NCBI GenBank assembly: GCA_958436475.1
Contig: CAUBKG010000068.1
Coordinates: forward strand, 1-9,325
Length of the DNA: 9,325 nt
Source of the DNA: an uncultured Clostridia bacterium
GTDB lineage: Bacteria > Bacillota > Clostridia > Oscillospirales > Acutalibacteraceae
Direction: 5' to 3'
Shown: one piece after another, positions 1 through 6,983 of the stretch
How positions within the stretch are numbered: position 1 is the first letter of the stretch
Layout: the number at the start of each line of letters is the position of its first letter
Notes under the pieces: generated by a model
What the model saw: the letters and a program-made list of their open reading frames with translations, nothing else
The model's database searches: none
What the model was told of the DNA's origin: nothing
Program-made: the position numbers and the translations under genes

Positions 1-35
1 GTGTAGTCTATTTTCCTACACAGAGGGCTTTTTGT
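1..35 (+). terminator. Right part of an intrinsic terminator cut by the window edge
   Basis: GTGTAG (1-6) pairs perfectly with CTACAC (16-21) across a 9-base loop. The right arm continues as AGAGGGC and then a run of five T. If the bases before position 1 are complementary (GCCCTCT), the stem would be about 13 bp. That part is inferred and lies outside the window. It would end a plus-strand gene located to the left. Confidence 0.6.
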
Positions 36-121
36 CTATTGTCCGTTTTTACTGGGGCTGTGCAAAGCCGGCTTCACGCGGGGAGCTTCTTTTTCATCTT
101 TTTCTCGGCGGAAGGGCTCTC

Positions 122-988
122 TTATATTCCCGCCGCATTTATCGCAATGGCAATACACGCAGCGCAGGAAAGCAGCCCCATCACGAGCGCACCGACCGGA
201 AGCACAATGCTTAAGCGATTGGCCTTTTCCACGACCTCTCCTGTTTCAAGGTCCTGATACAGCGTGACCGGCTGGCCAATGGAAAGCCTTTTCCATGTTG
301 TCCCCGGCATGCTTGTCAGCCGTTTCGTTTCCTCGTCGATTTTGTATTCGAGGATCGGGAAATACATATATCCCCCTCGGCTGTTCTGGTCGCTCGGCTT
401 CAAATCCCGCAAATATTCCACGCAGACGGACGGGACCTCACGATATCCGCCTTCTTTTCGCTGCCGGGAAAATGTTATCTGCTTTTTCAGCATGTATATC
501 CCCACCGCAACAAAAATTACGCCCAAAAAGCCAAACAGGCCGGGAAACAGGATCGCCTCTGCGCTTATCCGGAATTCCGGGTATTTTGCCGAAGCCCAGA
601 AAACGCCGCCTAACACAAACAAAAACAAGGAAATGGCAAGCAGAAAATAGGCTGATGCGCCGTTGGTGCGGCTTTTTTCTATTTCATCTTCGCGTGTCCA
701 GGATTTCTTTGAGGGGTTGCAGCGGACGGCGAACCGCTCCCCCACCCGGTAACCCTCCGGCGAGGCAAGGGAAATGCGGTCTTCATAGTGCTTCCCTTCG
801 CACGCAACCTCAACGGTGATGAGATACTCTTCGTTTTCAATGGTGGTGCTGTCTACCCGGTCGGCCTTGTATTCGATATTGGTAACGGTCACCGTGCCCT
901 CCGGCAGCTTATTGAGCCGATGCGGCCAAGTCTTTGCCATTAAAAAAAATATCAGAAACACGATCGCAACAATGATGCAAATTCCCAT
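122..988 (-). CDS. Membrane protein with two DUF3592-like domains
   Basis: Function is unknown. The 288-residue protein starts with a membrane segment (residues 1-18), then a soluble mostly beta-type domain (about 31-100), two closely spaced membrane segments (about 112-133 and 146-167), a second soluble domain (about 170-255) and a last membrane segment (about 261-283). Both soluble parts show the pattern of DUF3592: an opening beta strand, a Tyr-rich strand, then a 'GxxxxVxxxP/D' turn such as GYRVGERFAVRCNPS in the first and SIGQPVTLYQDLETG in the second, so the protein looks like an internal duplication. I chose the ATG at 988 because GGAGGG lies just upstream with good spacing; a TTG start 12 bases earlier would overlap that ribosome binding site. 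A promoter of its own sits in the 66-bp gap after the radical SAM gene. The DUF3592 assignment is by pattern only. Confidence 0.75.
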   Translation of the reverse strand: MGICIIVAIVFLIFFLMAKTWPHRLNKLPEGTVTVTNIEYKADRVDSTTIENEEYLITVEVACEGKHYEDRISLASPEGYRVGERFAVRCNPSKKSWTREDEIEKSRTNGASAYFLLAISLFLFVLGGVFWASAKYPEFRISAEAILFPGLFGFLGVIFVAVGIYMLKKQITFSRQRKEGGYREVPSVCVEYLRDLKPSDQNSRGGYMYFPILEYKIDEETKRLTSMPGTTWKRLSIGQPVTLYQDLETGEVVEKANRLSIVLPVGALVMGLLSCAACIAIAINAAGI

Positions 989-1021
989 AATACCCTCCAA
1001 ACAAATCCATAATCTTCTCAG

Positions 1022-1050
1022 ATTTTACCCTTTATTTGTTATTTTTACAA
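1022..1050 (-). promoter_or_regulatory. Putative promoter for the DUF3592-like gene
   Basis: Read on the minus strand, TTGTAA (1050-1045) and TAAAAT (1027-1022) are separated by exactly 17 bases, in an AT-rich gap between two GC-rich genes. It would give a leader of roughly 25-30 nt before the GGAGGG ribosome binding site. This is a consensus match only. Confidence 0.5.
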
Positions 1051-1054
1051 GTGA

Positions 1055-2770
1055 TTATATATTTTTTTGCATCAAATCCGTGATATCCTCCATCGGGTAG
1101 CGGCCGCTCACCGGGTGCCTTTCGTGCCAGTCGAACACATAATACCGCAGACCCTCCGCTCTTTCCAGCGGGTCGCAGGAAAAGCGGGCAAAACGAAGCT
1201 TCTTATAATATTCCCGCACGTTTGCCGGGGAAAAGCCCAGCCGCTTTGCCAGCGCCGCGGAATGCGCCGCGCGGTAAAACGAATCCTTTTCCGCCTTATC
1301 GGTCGGCTCGAGCAGCTCAGGGATCAGCAGCCCTCTGCAAAGGGAATCGGCATACAGCTTTGCCCGGAGAAGTCCTGCCTTATCCGCCGCCAGGCGGTCC
1401 GACCCAAAGCGGTAAAGCAGGCGGAAGCAGTCCGCTGCGGAAAGGGAGCCCGGCGTATGCGCCCGGCAGGCTTCGGCAAGCTCCAGAAAAAGGTCGAAGG
1501 GGGCAAGGCCCGTCTGCTCCATGAGCCAGGGGATCGCCAGGGCAAAGCTCTCTCCCGAAAAGCGCTCGGCGGCAAAGGCCACGCCCTTCAGGCGGACGAT
1601 ATCCCCGGCGGAAAGCTCCCGGCTCCGGATGATTTCAAAGGGCGGGTAATCCCGGCAGACGAGGCCGTATTCTTCGGCCCTCTCCGCGAGGGGCGAGCCG
1701 GGCAGCAGCTTTAAAAACCCGAGCTGCAGATCGTGGGGGCAAAGGGCATACACCTCGTGAAAGGACTGCCGGAACCTCTCGAAGCCTTCAAACGGCAGGC
1801 CCGCGATTAGGTCGAGGTGCAAATGGAGGTTTCCCTTTTCCCGCAGGGCCTTTACGTTCCGGAACAGGCGATCCAAATCGGTTTTGCGGCAAACGGCTCC
1901 CAGCGTTTTTGGATTGGTGGACTGCACTCCCGCTTCGAGCTGGATGCGCCCGGGAGGGGCCTTCTGCAGCAGGGAAACGGTCTCATCGGAGAGCAGATCG
2001 GCCCCGATTTCGAAATGGAACCGCGTTTCCCCTTCCGCCTCCAGAACAAAGCGGAGGATTTCCCTCGCCCGCTCTTCATGGCAATTGAAGGTTCTGTCCA
2101 CAAACTTGACGGTTCTGACCCCCGCCTGCAAAAAGCGGGAGAGATCCTCCTTCACCCGCTCCGCCGGGCGTTCCCGCACGGCCACCTCCCCGCCGGAGAG
2201 GCAATAGCTGCACCGGAAGGGGCACCCGCGGGACGATTCGTAATATAAGATCCGCTCCCGGTTTTCCCGGAGGAACGCATCGGTATAGGGAAAGGGCAGC
2301 TCGGCGAAACCCTCCACCGTGCGGAACCGCGGGCGGGGATTCGCCCGGCTGCCGATACCGGGAATCCATTCCGTGCCTTCTCCCCGTTCCAGCGCTTTCA
2401 AAAGCTCCGGAAGGCTTTCTTCCCCTTCGCCCGCGATTACATAATCCACCGCCGGGTTTTGCCGCAGTATGGTTTCGCATTCGTAAGACGCCATCGGGCC
2501 GCCCCAAACGATACAGAGCGCCGGCTGCGCAGCCCTCAAATCCCGCGTGAGCTTGCTGATCCATTCATAGTTCCAGATATACACCGAAAAGCAGAGTACG
2601 CCTGCCCCTTCCCGCAGCAGCTCGCCGTAGGCTTCCGAAAGCTGCTGGTTGATATTGTATTCCAAGCAGGAAACGGGAAGCCCCGCATCCTGGCACGCCC
2701 GCTCCAGTGCGCGGATGGCAAGGCTGCGGTGGATATACTGGGAATCGACTCCCACGAGCCCCACTTTCAT
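1055..2770 (-). CDS. B12-binding-type radical SAM protein, DUF4080 family
   Basis: Predicted radical S-adenosylmethionine enzyme of 571 residues; substrate unknown. Residues 1-130 look like the Rossmann-type cobalamin-binding domain found at the N-terminus of this superfamily: a start of the form KVGLVGVDSQYIHRSLAIRAL, then VWGGPMAS (about 88-95) and a VDYVIAGEGE segment (about 108-117). The classical DxHxxG cobalamin ligand motif is not evident, so cobalamin may bind base-off or not at all. The [4Fe-4S] cluster motif CxxxCxxC is intact at C183, C187 and C190 (GCPFRCSYC), followed by a full TIM-barrel-like core. The last ~200 residues fit the DUF4080 C-terminal extension of Firmicute homologues. 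ATG at 2770 follows a G-rich ribosome binding site (GGGGGCGGAAG). It is transcribed in the same direction as the ABC ATPase upstream, but a strong hairpin lies between them. Cytosolic. The family call is confident; the reaction is unknown. Confidence 0.85.
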   Translation of the reverse strand: MKVGLVGVDSQYIHRSLAIRALERACQDAGLPVSCLEYNINQQLSEAYGELLREGAGVLCFSVYIWNYEWISKLTRDLRAAQPALCIVWGGPMASYECETILRQNPAVDYVIAGEGEESLPELLKALERGEGTEWIPGIGSRANPRPRFRTVEGFAELPFPYTDAFLRENRERILYYESSRGCPFRCSYCLSGGEVAVRERPAERVKEDLSRFLQAGVRTVKFVDRTFNCHEERAREILRFVLEAEGETRFHFEIGADLLSDETVSLLQKAPPGRIQLEAGVQSTNPKTLGAVCRKTDLDRLFRNVKALREKGNLHLHLDLIAGLPFEGFERFRQSFHEVYALCPHDLQLGFLKLLPGSPLAERAEEYGLVCRDYPPFEIIRSRELSAGDIVRLKGVAFAAERFSGESFALAIPWLMEQTGLAPFDLFLELAEACRAHTPGSLSAADCFRLLYRFGSDRLAADKAGLLRAKLYADSLCRGLLIPELLEPTDKAEKDSFYRAAHSAALAKRLGFSPANVREYYKKLRFARFSCDPLERAEGLRYYVFDWHERHPVSGRYPMEDITDLMQKNI

Positions 2771-2803
2771 ATGCTTCCGCCCCCTTTCTTCTTGCCGCAG
2801 AGA

Positions 2804-2839
2804 AGCCCGGCGGACAGAAACTGTGCCGTCCGCCGGGCT
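2804..2839. terminator. 12-bp perfect hairpin between ABC ATPase and radical SAM genes
   Basis: AGCCCGGCGGAC (2804-2815) and GTCCGCCGGGCT (2828-2839) form a perfect 12-bp GC-rich stem with a 12-base loop. It lies 14 bases beyond the stop codon of the ABC gene, where a terminator would be expected. On the minus strand the stem is followed only by TTCTCT, a weak U-tract. On the plus strand it is followed by GCCG and then TTTTCGTTTTT, so it may also stop antisense transcription. A partly leaky terminator is the likeliest reading. Confidence 0.65.
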
Positions 2840-2852
2840 GCCGTTTTCGTTT

Positions 2853-3557
2853 TTACCATTCGATTTGCTCGATCGGAACCGGATGGCTGTTGTACGTATC
2901 CTTTTCCACCTTGCCGCTCCGCATGGAGATCACATGGTCCGCCATAGGGGTGATGGCCTGGTTGTGGGTGATGAGCACCACCGTCATGCCGTCCCTCCGG
3001 CAGGTATCCTGCAAAAGCTGCAGAATCGTTTTGCCCGTGTTGTAATCGAGAGCGCCGGTGGGTTCATCGCACAAAAGGAGCTTCGGGCGTTTTGCGAGCG
3101 CCCGGGCGATGGACACGCGCTGCTGCTCGCCTCCGGAAAGTTGGGCCGGAAAATTATCCAGCCGCTCGCCGAGCCCCACGCTTTGCAGCACCTGCTCCGC
3201 GGGGAGCGGATCTTTGCATATCTGGGCCGCGAGCTCCACGTTTTCCTTTGCCGTGAGGTTCTGGACGAGGTTATAAAACTGGAATACGAAGCCGATGTCA
3301 TACCGCCGGTAGGTGGCGAGCTGGCGGGTGCTGAAGGAATGGACCGGCTGGCCGTCTACCGTGATGCGGCCCTCGTCGCAGTTATCCATGCCGCCGAGTA
3401 TATTGAGTACCGTGGTTTTTCCCGCGCCGCTTGCGCCCACGATCACCGCGAATTCTCCGCGCGCGATCCGGAACGATACGCCGCTCACCGCATTGATCGT
3501 GACTTCCCCCATGCGGTACCGTTTATAAACATCGCTCAGTTCAATAAAATTTTCCAT
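2853..3557 (-). CDS. ABC transporter ATP-binding protein, MacB/LolD type, without a permease gene beside it
   Basis: ATPase subunit of an ABC transporter, 234 residues, full length for the family. Walker A is GASGAGKTT (41-49), the Q-loop glutamine is in FVFQFYNL (Q93), the signature is LSGGEQQR (140-147), Walker B is LLLCDEP (160-166, with D164 and E165), and the switch histidine is in LITHN (H198). The FVFQFYNL and DEPTGALD wording is typical of the MacB/LolD/FtsE branch, which pairs with FtsX-like permeases in peptide or lipoprotein export or cell-envelope work. No permease is encoded next to it on either side, which is unusual for this group. The start at 3557 is preferred over an upstream ATG at 3611 because an extended -10 element (3605-3600) lies between them, so the longer form would begin before the transcript. 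It appears to have its own promoter. It acts at the inner face of the membrane; the substrate cannot be told. Confidence 0.9.
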   Translation of the reverse strand: MENFIELSDVYKRYRMGEVTINAVSGVSFRIARGEFAVIVGASGAGKTTVLNILGGMDNCDEGRITVDGQPVHSFSTRQLATYRRYDIGFVFQFYNLVQNLTAKENVELAAQICKDPLPAEQVLQSVGLGERLDNFPAQLSGGEQQRVSIARALAKRPKLLLCDEPTGALDYNTGKTILQLLQDTCRRDGMTVVLITHNQAITPMADHVISMRSGKVEKDTYNSHPVPIEQIEW

Positions 3558-3599
3558 TCTGTTCCCGCCTTCCGCCCTGAGGCGCGTTGCTTTTGATTC

Positions 3600-3628
3600 A
3601 GTATAGCACATCCCGCCCGAAATAGGAA
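3600..3628 (-). promoter_or_regulatory. Putative extended -10 promoter for the ABC ATPase gene
   Basis: On the minus strand TGCTATACT (3608-3600) is an extended -10 element. The hexamer 17 bases further up, TTCCTA (3628-3623), is a poor -35. The predicted start of transcription near 3593 gives a leader of about 36 nt before the chosen ATG, with GGCGGGAA as the likely ribosome binding site. Confidence 0.45.
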
Positions 3629-3656
3629 CCGGCCAAAACGGGATTTTGCCCTTTGC

Positions 3657-5063
3657 TCAGGCGATACAGTCGGGGTCCCATGCGCGCCGGAGACGCGCGG
3701 CGGCTTCCGGCATATCCGCTTCCTTCAGCCCGCCGTATCCCAGCACAATGAGGCTGACGCCCGCAGGCGGCGCTCCGATTACATACTCGGAAAGGCCGTA
3801 TACGCGCACGTTTTCCTCCCTTGCGCGGGAAATGAGCTCCGCTTCGTCCATACCGTTCTGCACATTCAGAAGGAAATGCATGCCGGCGTCTTCCCCCGAA
3901 ATCTGCATAAACCCCGTCAGTCCGCTTTCCTCCATAGCCTGCAGGAGCCGGTCCCTCTTCTGCTTATACAGGGTGCGCATGCGGTTTAAATGGCGCTCGA
4001 AATACCCGCCGCGGAGAAAACGCTCGAGCGTATACTGCTCGAGGCTCGGCACCGTGCAGGAATAAAAGCGGAACCGCGCGCGGTATTCCTCGAGAAGCGC
4101 CTTCGGCAGCACCATATAGCCGATTCGCATGGAGGGGGCGAGGCTTTTGGCGAAGGTGTTGAGGTAGATCACCTTTTCGCCGTCCATCCCCTGGAGGGCG
4201 GGAATGGGGCGGCCGGAGAAACGGAATTCGCTGTCGTAATCGTCCTCAATGAGATACCGGCCCTGCCGCTCGTTCGCCCAGCCGAGCAGCTCGCTCCGGC
4301 GGCTCGCAGGCATGACCACGCCCATCGGGAACTGGTGGGAGGGCGTGATGTGCGCCACGCGCGCATCCGTCCGGCGCAGGCGATGCGCGCTCATTCCCCT
4401 TGCATCGAGCAGCACGGGCCTCACCGCCATGCTGTGACCCTCGAGAATGCGCCGGATGCGCGGATACCCTGGATTTTCCACGGCGAACACACAATCCCGC
4501 CCGAGCATCTGGATGAGCAGGCCCAGAAGATACTCGGAGCCCGCGCCCAGGACGATCTGGTCGGGCGAAGCCGCCACCCCCCGGAATTCATGGAGATACC
4601 GGGCGATCTGCTCCCGCAGAGCCGGCAGGCCCTGCGGGTCGGTTGCGAGAAGGAGCTCCCGGCTGCTGCCGCCGAGCACCTCCCGCATGAGCTTCGACCA
4701 GGTGGAAAAGGGAAAATGCTCCGTGCTGACCCCGCCGGTGTGGAAATCATATGTAAAGTGTTCTTCCTTTACAGGATTCGCCCGATAGGGAACGGCTTTT
4801 TCCGCCCGCGAAAGGAGGGGCTCGAGCTGCTCCACATAAAAACCGCTGCGCGGCTTCGCCTTCAGATACCCCTCGGCCGCAAGCTGGGAATAGGCAGTAT
4901 CCACCGTGTTTTGGCTGATTTTCAGGTGCGCGGAAAGCTCCCGCTTGCTCGGCATCCTTTCCCCGGCGGCGAGGTTCCCCTGTTCGATCTCCAGACGGAT
5001 GAAGCGATAAAGCTGTTCATAAAGAGGCTGTTTTTTTGTGCTGTCCAGCGGGACGGTCAACAT
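3657..5063 (-). CDS. pdxR: PdxR, MocR-family PLP-dependent transcription regulator of pdxST
   Basis: A 468-residue GntR/MocR regulator: an N-terminal winged helix (about 1-75; PLYEQLYRFIR, MPSKRELSAHL, NTVDTAYSQL and GYLKAKPRSGFYV are the usual landmarks) joined to a fold-type I aminotransferase-like domain (about 105-465). The PLP Schiff-base lysine is K306, in NTFAKSLAPSMRIGYMVLP, and IEDDYDSEFRF supplies the aspartate that contacts the pyridine nitrogen, so cofactor sensing should be intact. The gene is divergent from pdxS-pdxT, the arrangement that defines PdxR in many Gram-positive bacteria, where the protein activates pdxST when PLP is low and often represses its own gene. ATG at 5063 is chosen because GGAGG lies 5 bases before it. 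The ATG at 5075 overlaps that site, falling almost at the predicted transcription start. If the context were ignored it could be another MocR member, but the neighbour makes PdxR very likely. Confidence 0.9.
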   Translation of the reverse strand: MLTVPLDSTKKQPLYEQLYRFIRLEIEQGNLAAGERMPSKRELSAHLKISQNTVDTAYSQLAAEGYLKAKPRSGFYVEQLEPLLSRAEKAVPYRANPVKEEHFTYDFHTGGVSTEHFPFSTWSKLMREVLGGSSRELLLATDPQGLPALREQIARYLHEFRGVAASPDQIVLGAGSEYLLGLLIQMLGRDCVFAVENPGYPRIRRILEGHSMAVRPVLLDARGMSAHRLRRTDARVAHITPSHQFPMGVVMPASRRSELLGWANERQGRYLIEDDYDSEFRFSGRPIPALQGMDGEKVIYLNTFAKSLAPSMRIGYMVLPKALLEEYRARFRFYSCTVPSLEQYTLERFLRGGYFERHLNRMRTLYKQKRDRLLQAMEESGLTGFMQISGEDAGMHFLLNVQNGMDEAELISRAREENVRVYGLSEYVIGAPPAGVSLIVLGYGGLKEADMPEAAARLRRAWDPDCIA

Positions 5064-5075
5064 GGTTTCCTCCAT

Positions 5076-5121
5076 CTGATACCATTATATTTTCGAAAAC
5101 TGGCAGTTGCATTAGTATCAG
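5076..5121. promoter_or_regulatory. Candidate PdxR operator region with inverted repeats
   Basis: CTGATAC (5076-5082) and GTATCAG (5115-5121) are perfect inverted copies 32 bases apart; as TGATACNAWT the match extends a little further. Between them are two short perfect palindromes, TTTTCGAAAA (5090-5099) and AACTGGCAGTT (5098-5108). The half-site AAAACTG (5096-5102) also has an inverted copy CAGTTTT (5119-5125). MocR dimers bind repeated half-sites of this kind in divergent promoters. Which set is the real operator cannot be told from sequence alone. Confidence 0.5.
5084..5112 (-). promoter_or_regulatory. Putative pdxR promoter
   Basis: On the minus strand a perfect TATAAT (5089-5084) lies 17 bases from a weak -35, ATGCAA (5112-5107). 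Transcription would start near 5077 and give a leader of about 14 nt that carries the GGAGG site. The left operator arm overlaps the start point, which would suit autorepression. Confidence 0.55.
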
Positions 5122-5134
5122 TTTTATCTATAAT
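5107..5134 (+). promoter_or_regulatory. Putative pdxST promoter
   Basis: A perfect TATAAT (5129-5134) lies 16 bases after a weak -35, TTGCAT (5107-5112). A poor -35 flanked by repeats is what an activator-dependent promoter would show, in keeping with PdxR being an activator of pdxST in other species. The -35 hexamer occupies the same bases as the opposing pdxR -35. Confidence 0.6.
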
Positions 5135-5187
5135 AATAGCGAATCCATTGTATTCTGTCAATCACAACAAAGAAAGAAGCGTTATGT

Positions 5188-6063
5188 ATGGAAAAGAACC
5201 GTTATGAACTAAACAAAAACCTCGCCCAGATGCTGAAGGGCGGCGTAATCATGGACGTTACCACCCCCGAGCAGGCAAAAATCGCCGAGGCGGCGGGCGC
5301 AGCAGCCGTGATGGCGCTCGAGCGCATCCCGGCGGATATCCGCGCGGCGGGCGGCGTTTCCCGCATGAGCGACCCGAAGATGATCCGGGGAATCCAAAAC
5401 GCGGTGTCCATCCCCGTGATGGCGAAGGTGCGCATCGGCCACATTGCAGAGGCGCAGATCCTCGAAGCCATTGAAATCGACTACATCGACGAAAGCGAAG
5501 TGCTCTCCCCTGCCGACGACGTATATCATATCGACAAGACCCGGTTCCGCGTCCCCTTCGTGTGCGGCGCGAAGGATCTGGGCGAAGCCCTGCGCCGCAT
5601 CAGCGAGGGCGCTTCCATGATCCGTACCAAGGGCGAGCCCGGCACGGGCGACGTGGTGCAGGCCGTGCGCCATATGCGCAGAATCAACAGCGAAATAAGC
5701 CGCCTTCGCGCCATGCGGGAGGATGAGCTCTTCGAGGCGGCTAAGGAGCTCCGAGTGCCCTATGACCTCGTGCGGTATGTGCATGAAAACGGGAAGCTGC
5801 CGGTGGTAAACTTTGCGGCGGGCGGCGTTGCCACCCCGGCGGACGCGGCCCTGATGATGCAGCTCGGCGCAGAAGGCGTGTTCGTCGGCTCCGGCATTTT
5901 CAAATCGGGCAACCCGGAGAAGCGCGCGGCGGCCATCGTGAAGGCCGTAACCAATTATAACGACCCCGCCATGCTCGCCGAGCTTTCGGAGGATCTCGGG
6001 GAAGCCATGGTAGGCATCAACGAGCAGGAAATCGAGCTGCTCATGGCCAAACGGGGGGAATGA
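5188..6063 (+). CDS. pdxS: Pyridoxal 5'-phosphate synthase subunit PdxS
   Basis: The synthase subunit of the DXP-independent PLP pathway. It joins ribose 5-phosphate, glyceraldehyde 3-phosphate and ammonia (delivered by PdxT) to make PLP, working in the cytosol as a dodecamer decorated with PdxT. At 291 residues it has the normal family length. The key residues are present: D23 in VIMDVTTPEQ, the first Schiff-base lysine K80 in PVMAKVRIGH, the second lysine K148 in MIRTKGEPGTGD, and the phosphate-binding NFAAGGVATPADAALM and GVFVGSGIFKS segments. ATG at 5188 follows GAAAGAAG with suitable spacing. An out-of-frame ATG lies four bases earlier. pdxT starts one base after its stop codon, so the two are made together. 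Identification is secure from sequence conservation. Confidence 0.98.
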   Translation: MEKNRYELNKNLAQMLKGGVIMDVTTPEQAKIAEAAGAAAVMALERIPADIRAAGGVSRMSDPKMIRGIQNAVSIPVMAKVRIGHIAEAQILEAIEIDYIDESEVLSPADDVYHIDKTRFRVPFVCGAKDLGEALRRISEGASMIRTKGEPGTGDVVQAVRHMRRINSEISRLRAMREDELFEAAKELRVPYDLVRYVHENGKLPVVNFAAGGVATPADAALMMQLGAEGVFVGSGIFKSGNPEKRAAAIVKAVTNYNDPAMLAELSEDLGEAMVGINEQEIELLMAKRGE

Positions 6064-6064
6064 G

Positions 6065-6655
6065 ATGAAAATCGGTATCCTGGCGCTGCAGGGGGCATTT
6101 GCCGAACACGCCGCCGCGCTGGATTCCCTCGGCGCGGAGCATTTTGAAATCCGCAGGCAAAGCGACCTTTCGCCCTGCGAGGGCCTCATCCTCCCCGGCG
6201 GGGAAAGCACCGTGATGCGTAAACTGCTCCGCGAGCTGGGGCTTTTCGAGCCTATCCGCGCGGCGATCCGGGAGGGGCTGCCGGTGTTCGGCACCTGCGC
6301 AGGGCTGCTGCTTCTGGCGCGCCGCCTGGAAGGCGATAACGCCGCCCCCTGCTTCGGCTGCATGGATATCACCGCGCGCCGGAACGCCTACGGCCGCCAG
6401 CTTGGCAGCTTTGAAACGGCGGGCGGCTTCGCGGGGCGTGAAATCCCGATGGTGTTTATCCGTGCGCCGTATATCGAAGCGTGCGGCGAAGGGGTTGCGG
6501 TGCTTTCGCGCACAGACGGCAAAATCACCGCCGCGCGGGAGGAGAATCTGCTTGTGACCGCCTTTCACCCGGAGCTGACGGCGGACCTCACCGTACACCG
6601 CTATTTTCTGGATATGGCGGCAGCCGCCGGGCAGAGCGGTTTTCTGCATGCGTAA
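6065..6655 (+). CDS. pdxT: Pyridoxal 5'-phosphate synthase glutaminase subunit PdxT
   Basis: Class I glutamine amidotransferase partner of PdxS: hydrolyses glutamine and channels the ammonia into the PdxS active site. Length is 196 residues, normal for the family. The catalytic triad is visible as C78 in VFGTCAGLLLLA, and H168 with E170 in TAFHPELTADLTVHRYF. The oxyanion and glutamine-binding loop is LPGGESTVMRKLL (about 43-55). The start is one base after the pdxS stop, with GGGGGGAA at the end of pdxS acting as ribosome binding site, so translation is likely coupled. A hairpin terminator follows about 50 bases after the stop. Confidence 0.98.
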   Translation: MKIGILALQGAFAEHAAALDSLGAEHFEIRRQSDLSPCEGLILPGGESTVMRKLLRELGLFEPIRAAIREGLPVFGTCAGLLLLARRLEGDNAAPCFGCMDITARRNAYGRQLGSFETAGGFAGREIPMVFIRAPYIEACGEGVAVLSRTDGKITAAREENLLVTAFHPELTADLTVHRYFLDMAAAAGQSGFLHA

Positions 6656-6705
6656 AAAGGCGGAAGGCGCTGCAGGCAATCCAAATCTGCATTATGAAAA
6701 ACAAC

Positions 6706-6755
6706 AACCCACTGCCGGCACCTTTGGTTAGAACCATGTCGGCAGTGGGTTTTCT
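6706..6755 (+). terminator. Intrinsic terminator of pdxST
   Basis: AACCCACTGCCG (6706-6717) and CGGCAGTGGGTT (6740-6751) form a perfect 12-bp stem, then TTTTCT. The 22-base loop contains a smaller TGGTT/AACCA repeat (6725-6729 and 6732-6736). On the opposite strand the stem is followed by a T-rich run, so it may work in both directions. Confidence 0.75.
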
Positions 6756-6824
6756 GTATCGGTTTTGCCTTTGGGGATGTTCGGCAGAAGTGGCTTCCTG
6801 GCGCAGGGAAAGCAAGCTTCCCCT

Positions 6825-6857
6825 TTTTTATAGATTGCCGCAGGCAATCTATAAAAA
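6825..6857. repeat. 15-bp perfect inverted repeat with a 3-base loop
   Basis: The arms 6825-6839 and 6843-6857 are exact inverted copies of 15 bases (TTTTTATAGATTGCC on the left), separated by GCA. The base of the stem is A/T and the tip is GCC/GGC, so the RNA from either strand would fold into a hairpin ending in a U-run. A copy of GCAGGCAATC from its right half (6840-6849) is also found at 6672-6681, just after pdxT. It may be a further bidirectional terminator or the palindromic core of a dispersed repeat. Confidence 0.7.
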
Positions 6858-6930
6858 TTATCCATGTTGCCCGCCCAGCGGGCAGCGGACGTGAAATCAC
6901 AGCGCGCGGCGTAAGCAACGCCGTAGCGCT

Positions 6931-6983
6931 AAAAAAACAGCCGCTATATAGCTTCGCCGGAAAATGGCGCTTTATTTGCGGCT
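6931..6983 (-). terminator. Terminator of the symporter-ywbE-ArsC-like operon
   Basis: On the minus strand, five bases after the stop codon, AGCCGC (6983-6978) pairs with GCGGCT (6944-6939), enclosing a smaller CGCC/GGCG stem and the palindrome GCTATATAGC (6943-6952). It is followed by G and seven T. Read on the plus strand the stem is followed by ATTTTTTATTT, so it may also stop any readthrough from pdxST. Confidence 0.7.

Noticed and set aside
2649..3596. Open frame of 315 codons on the plus strand across the ABC ATPase gene
   Set aside because: It spans the terminator hairpin and overlaps an ATPase with all motifs intact on the other strand.
3990..5207. Long open frame (405 codons) on the plus strand opposite pdxR
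   Set aside because: It is an antisense shadow of a well-conserved regulator gene and runs across the pdxR-pdxS promoter region; its composition is atypical of a real protein.
5209..6372. Long open frame (387 codons) on the minus strand opposite pdxS and pdxT
   Set aside because: It lies entirely over two securely identified genes, is rich in His, Arg and Ala as expected of an antisense shadow in GC-rich DNA, and has no family resemblance.
6691..6894. Possible small protein starting at the ATG near 6694, in the gap after pdxT
   Set aside because: The frame runs through the pdxST terminator hairpin and has no ribosome binding site or recognisable domain.
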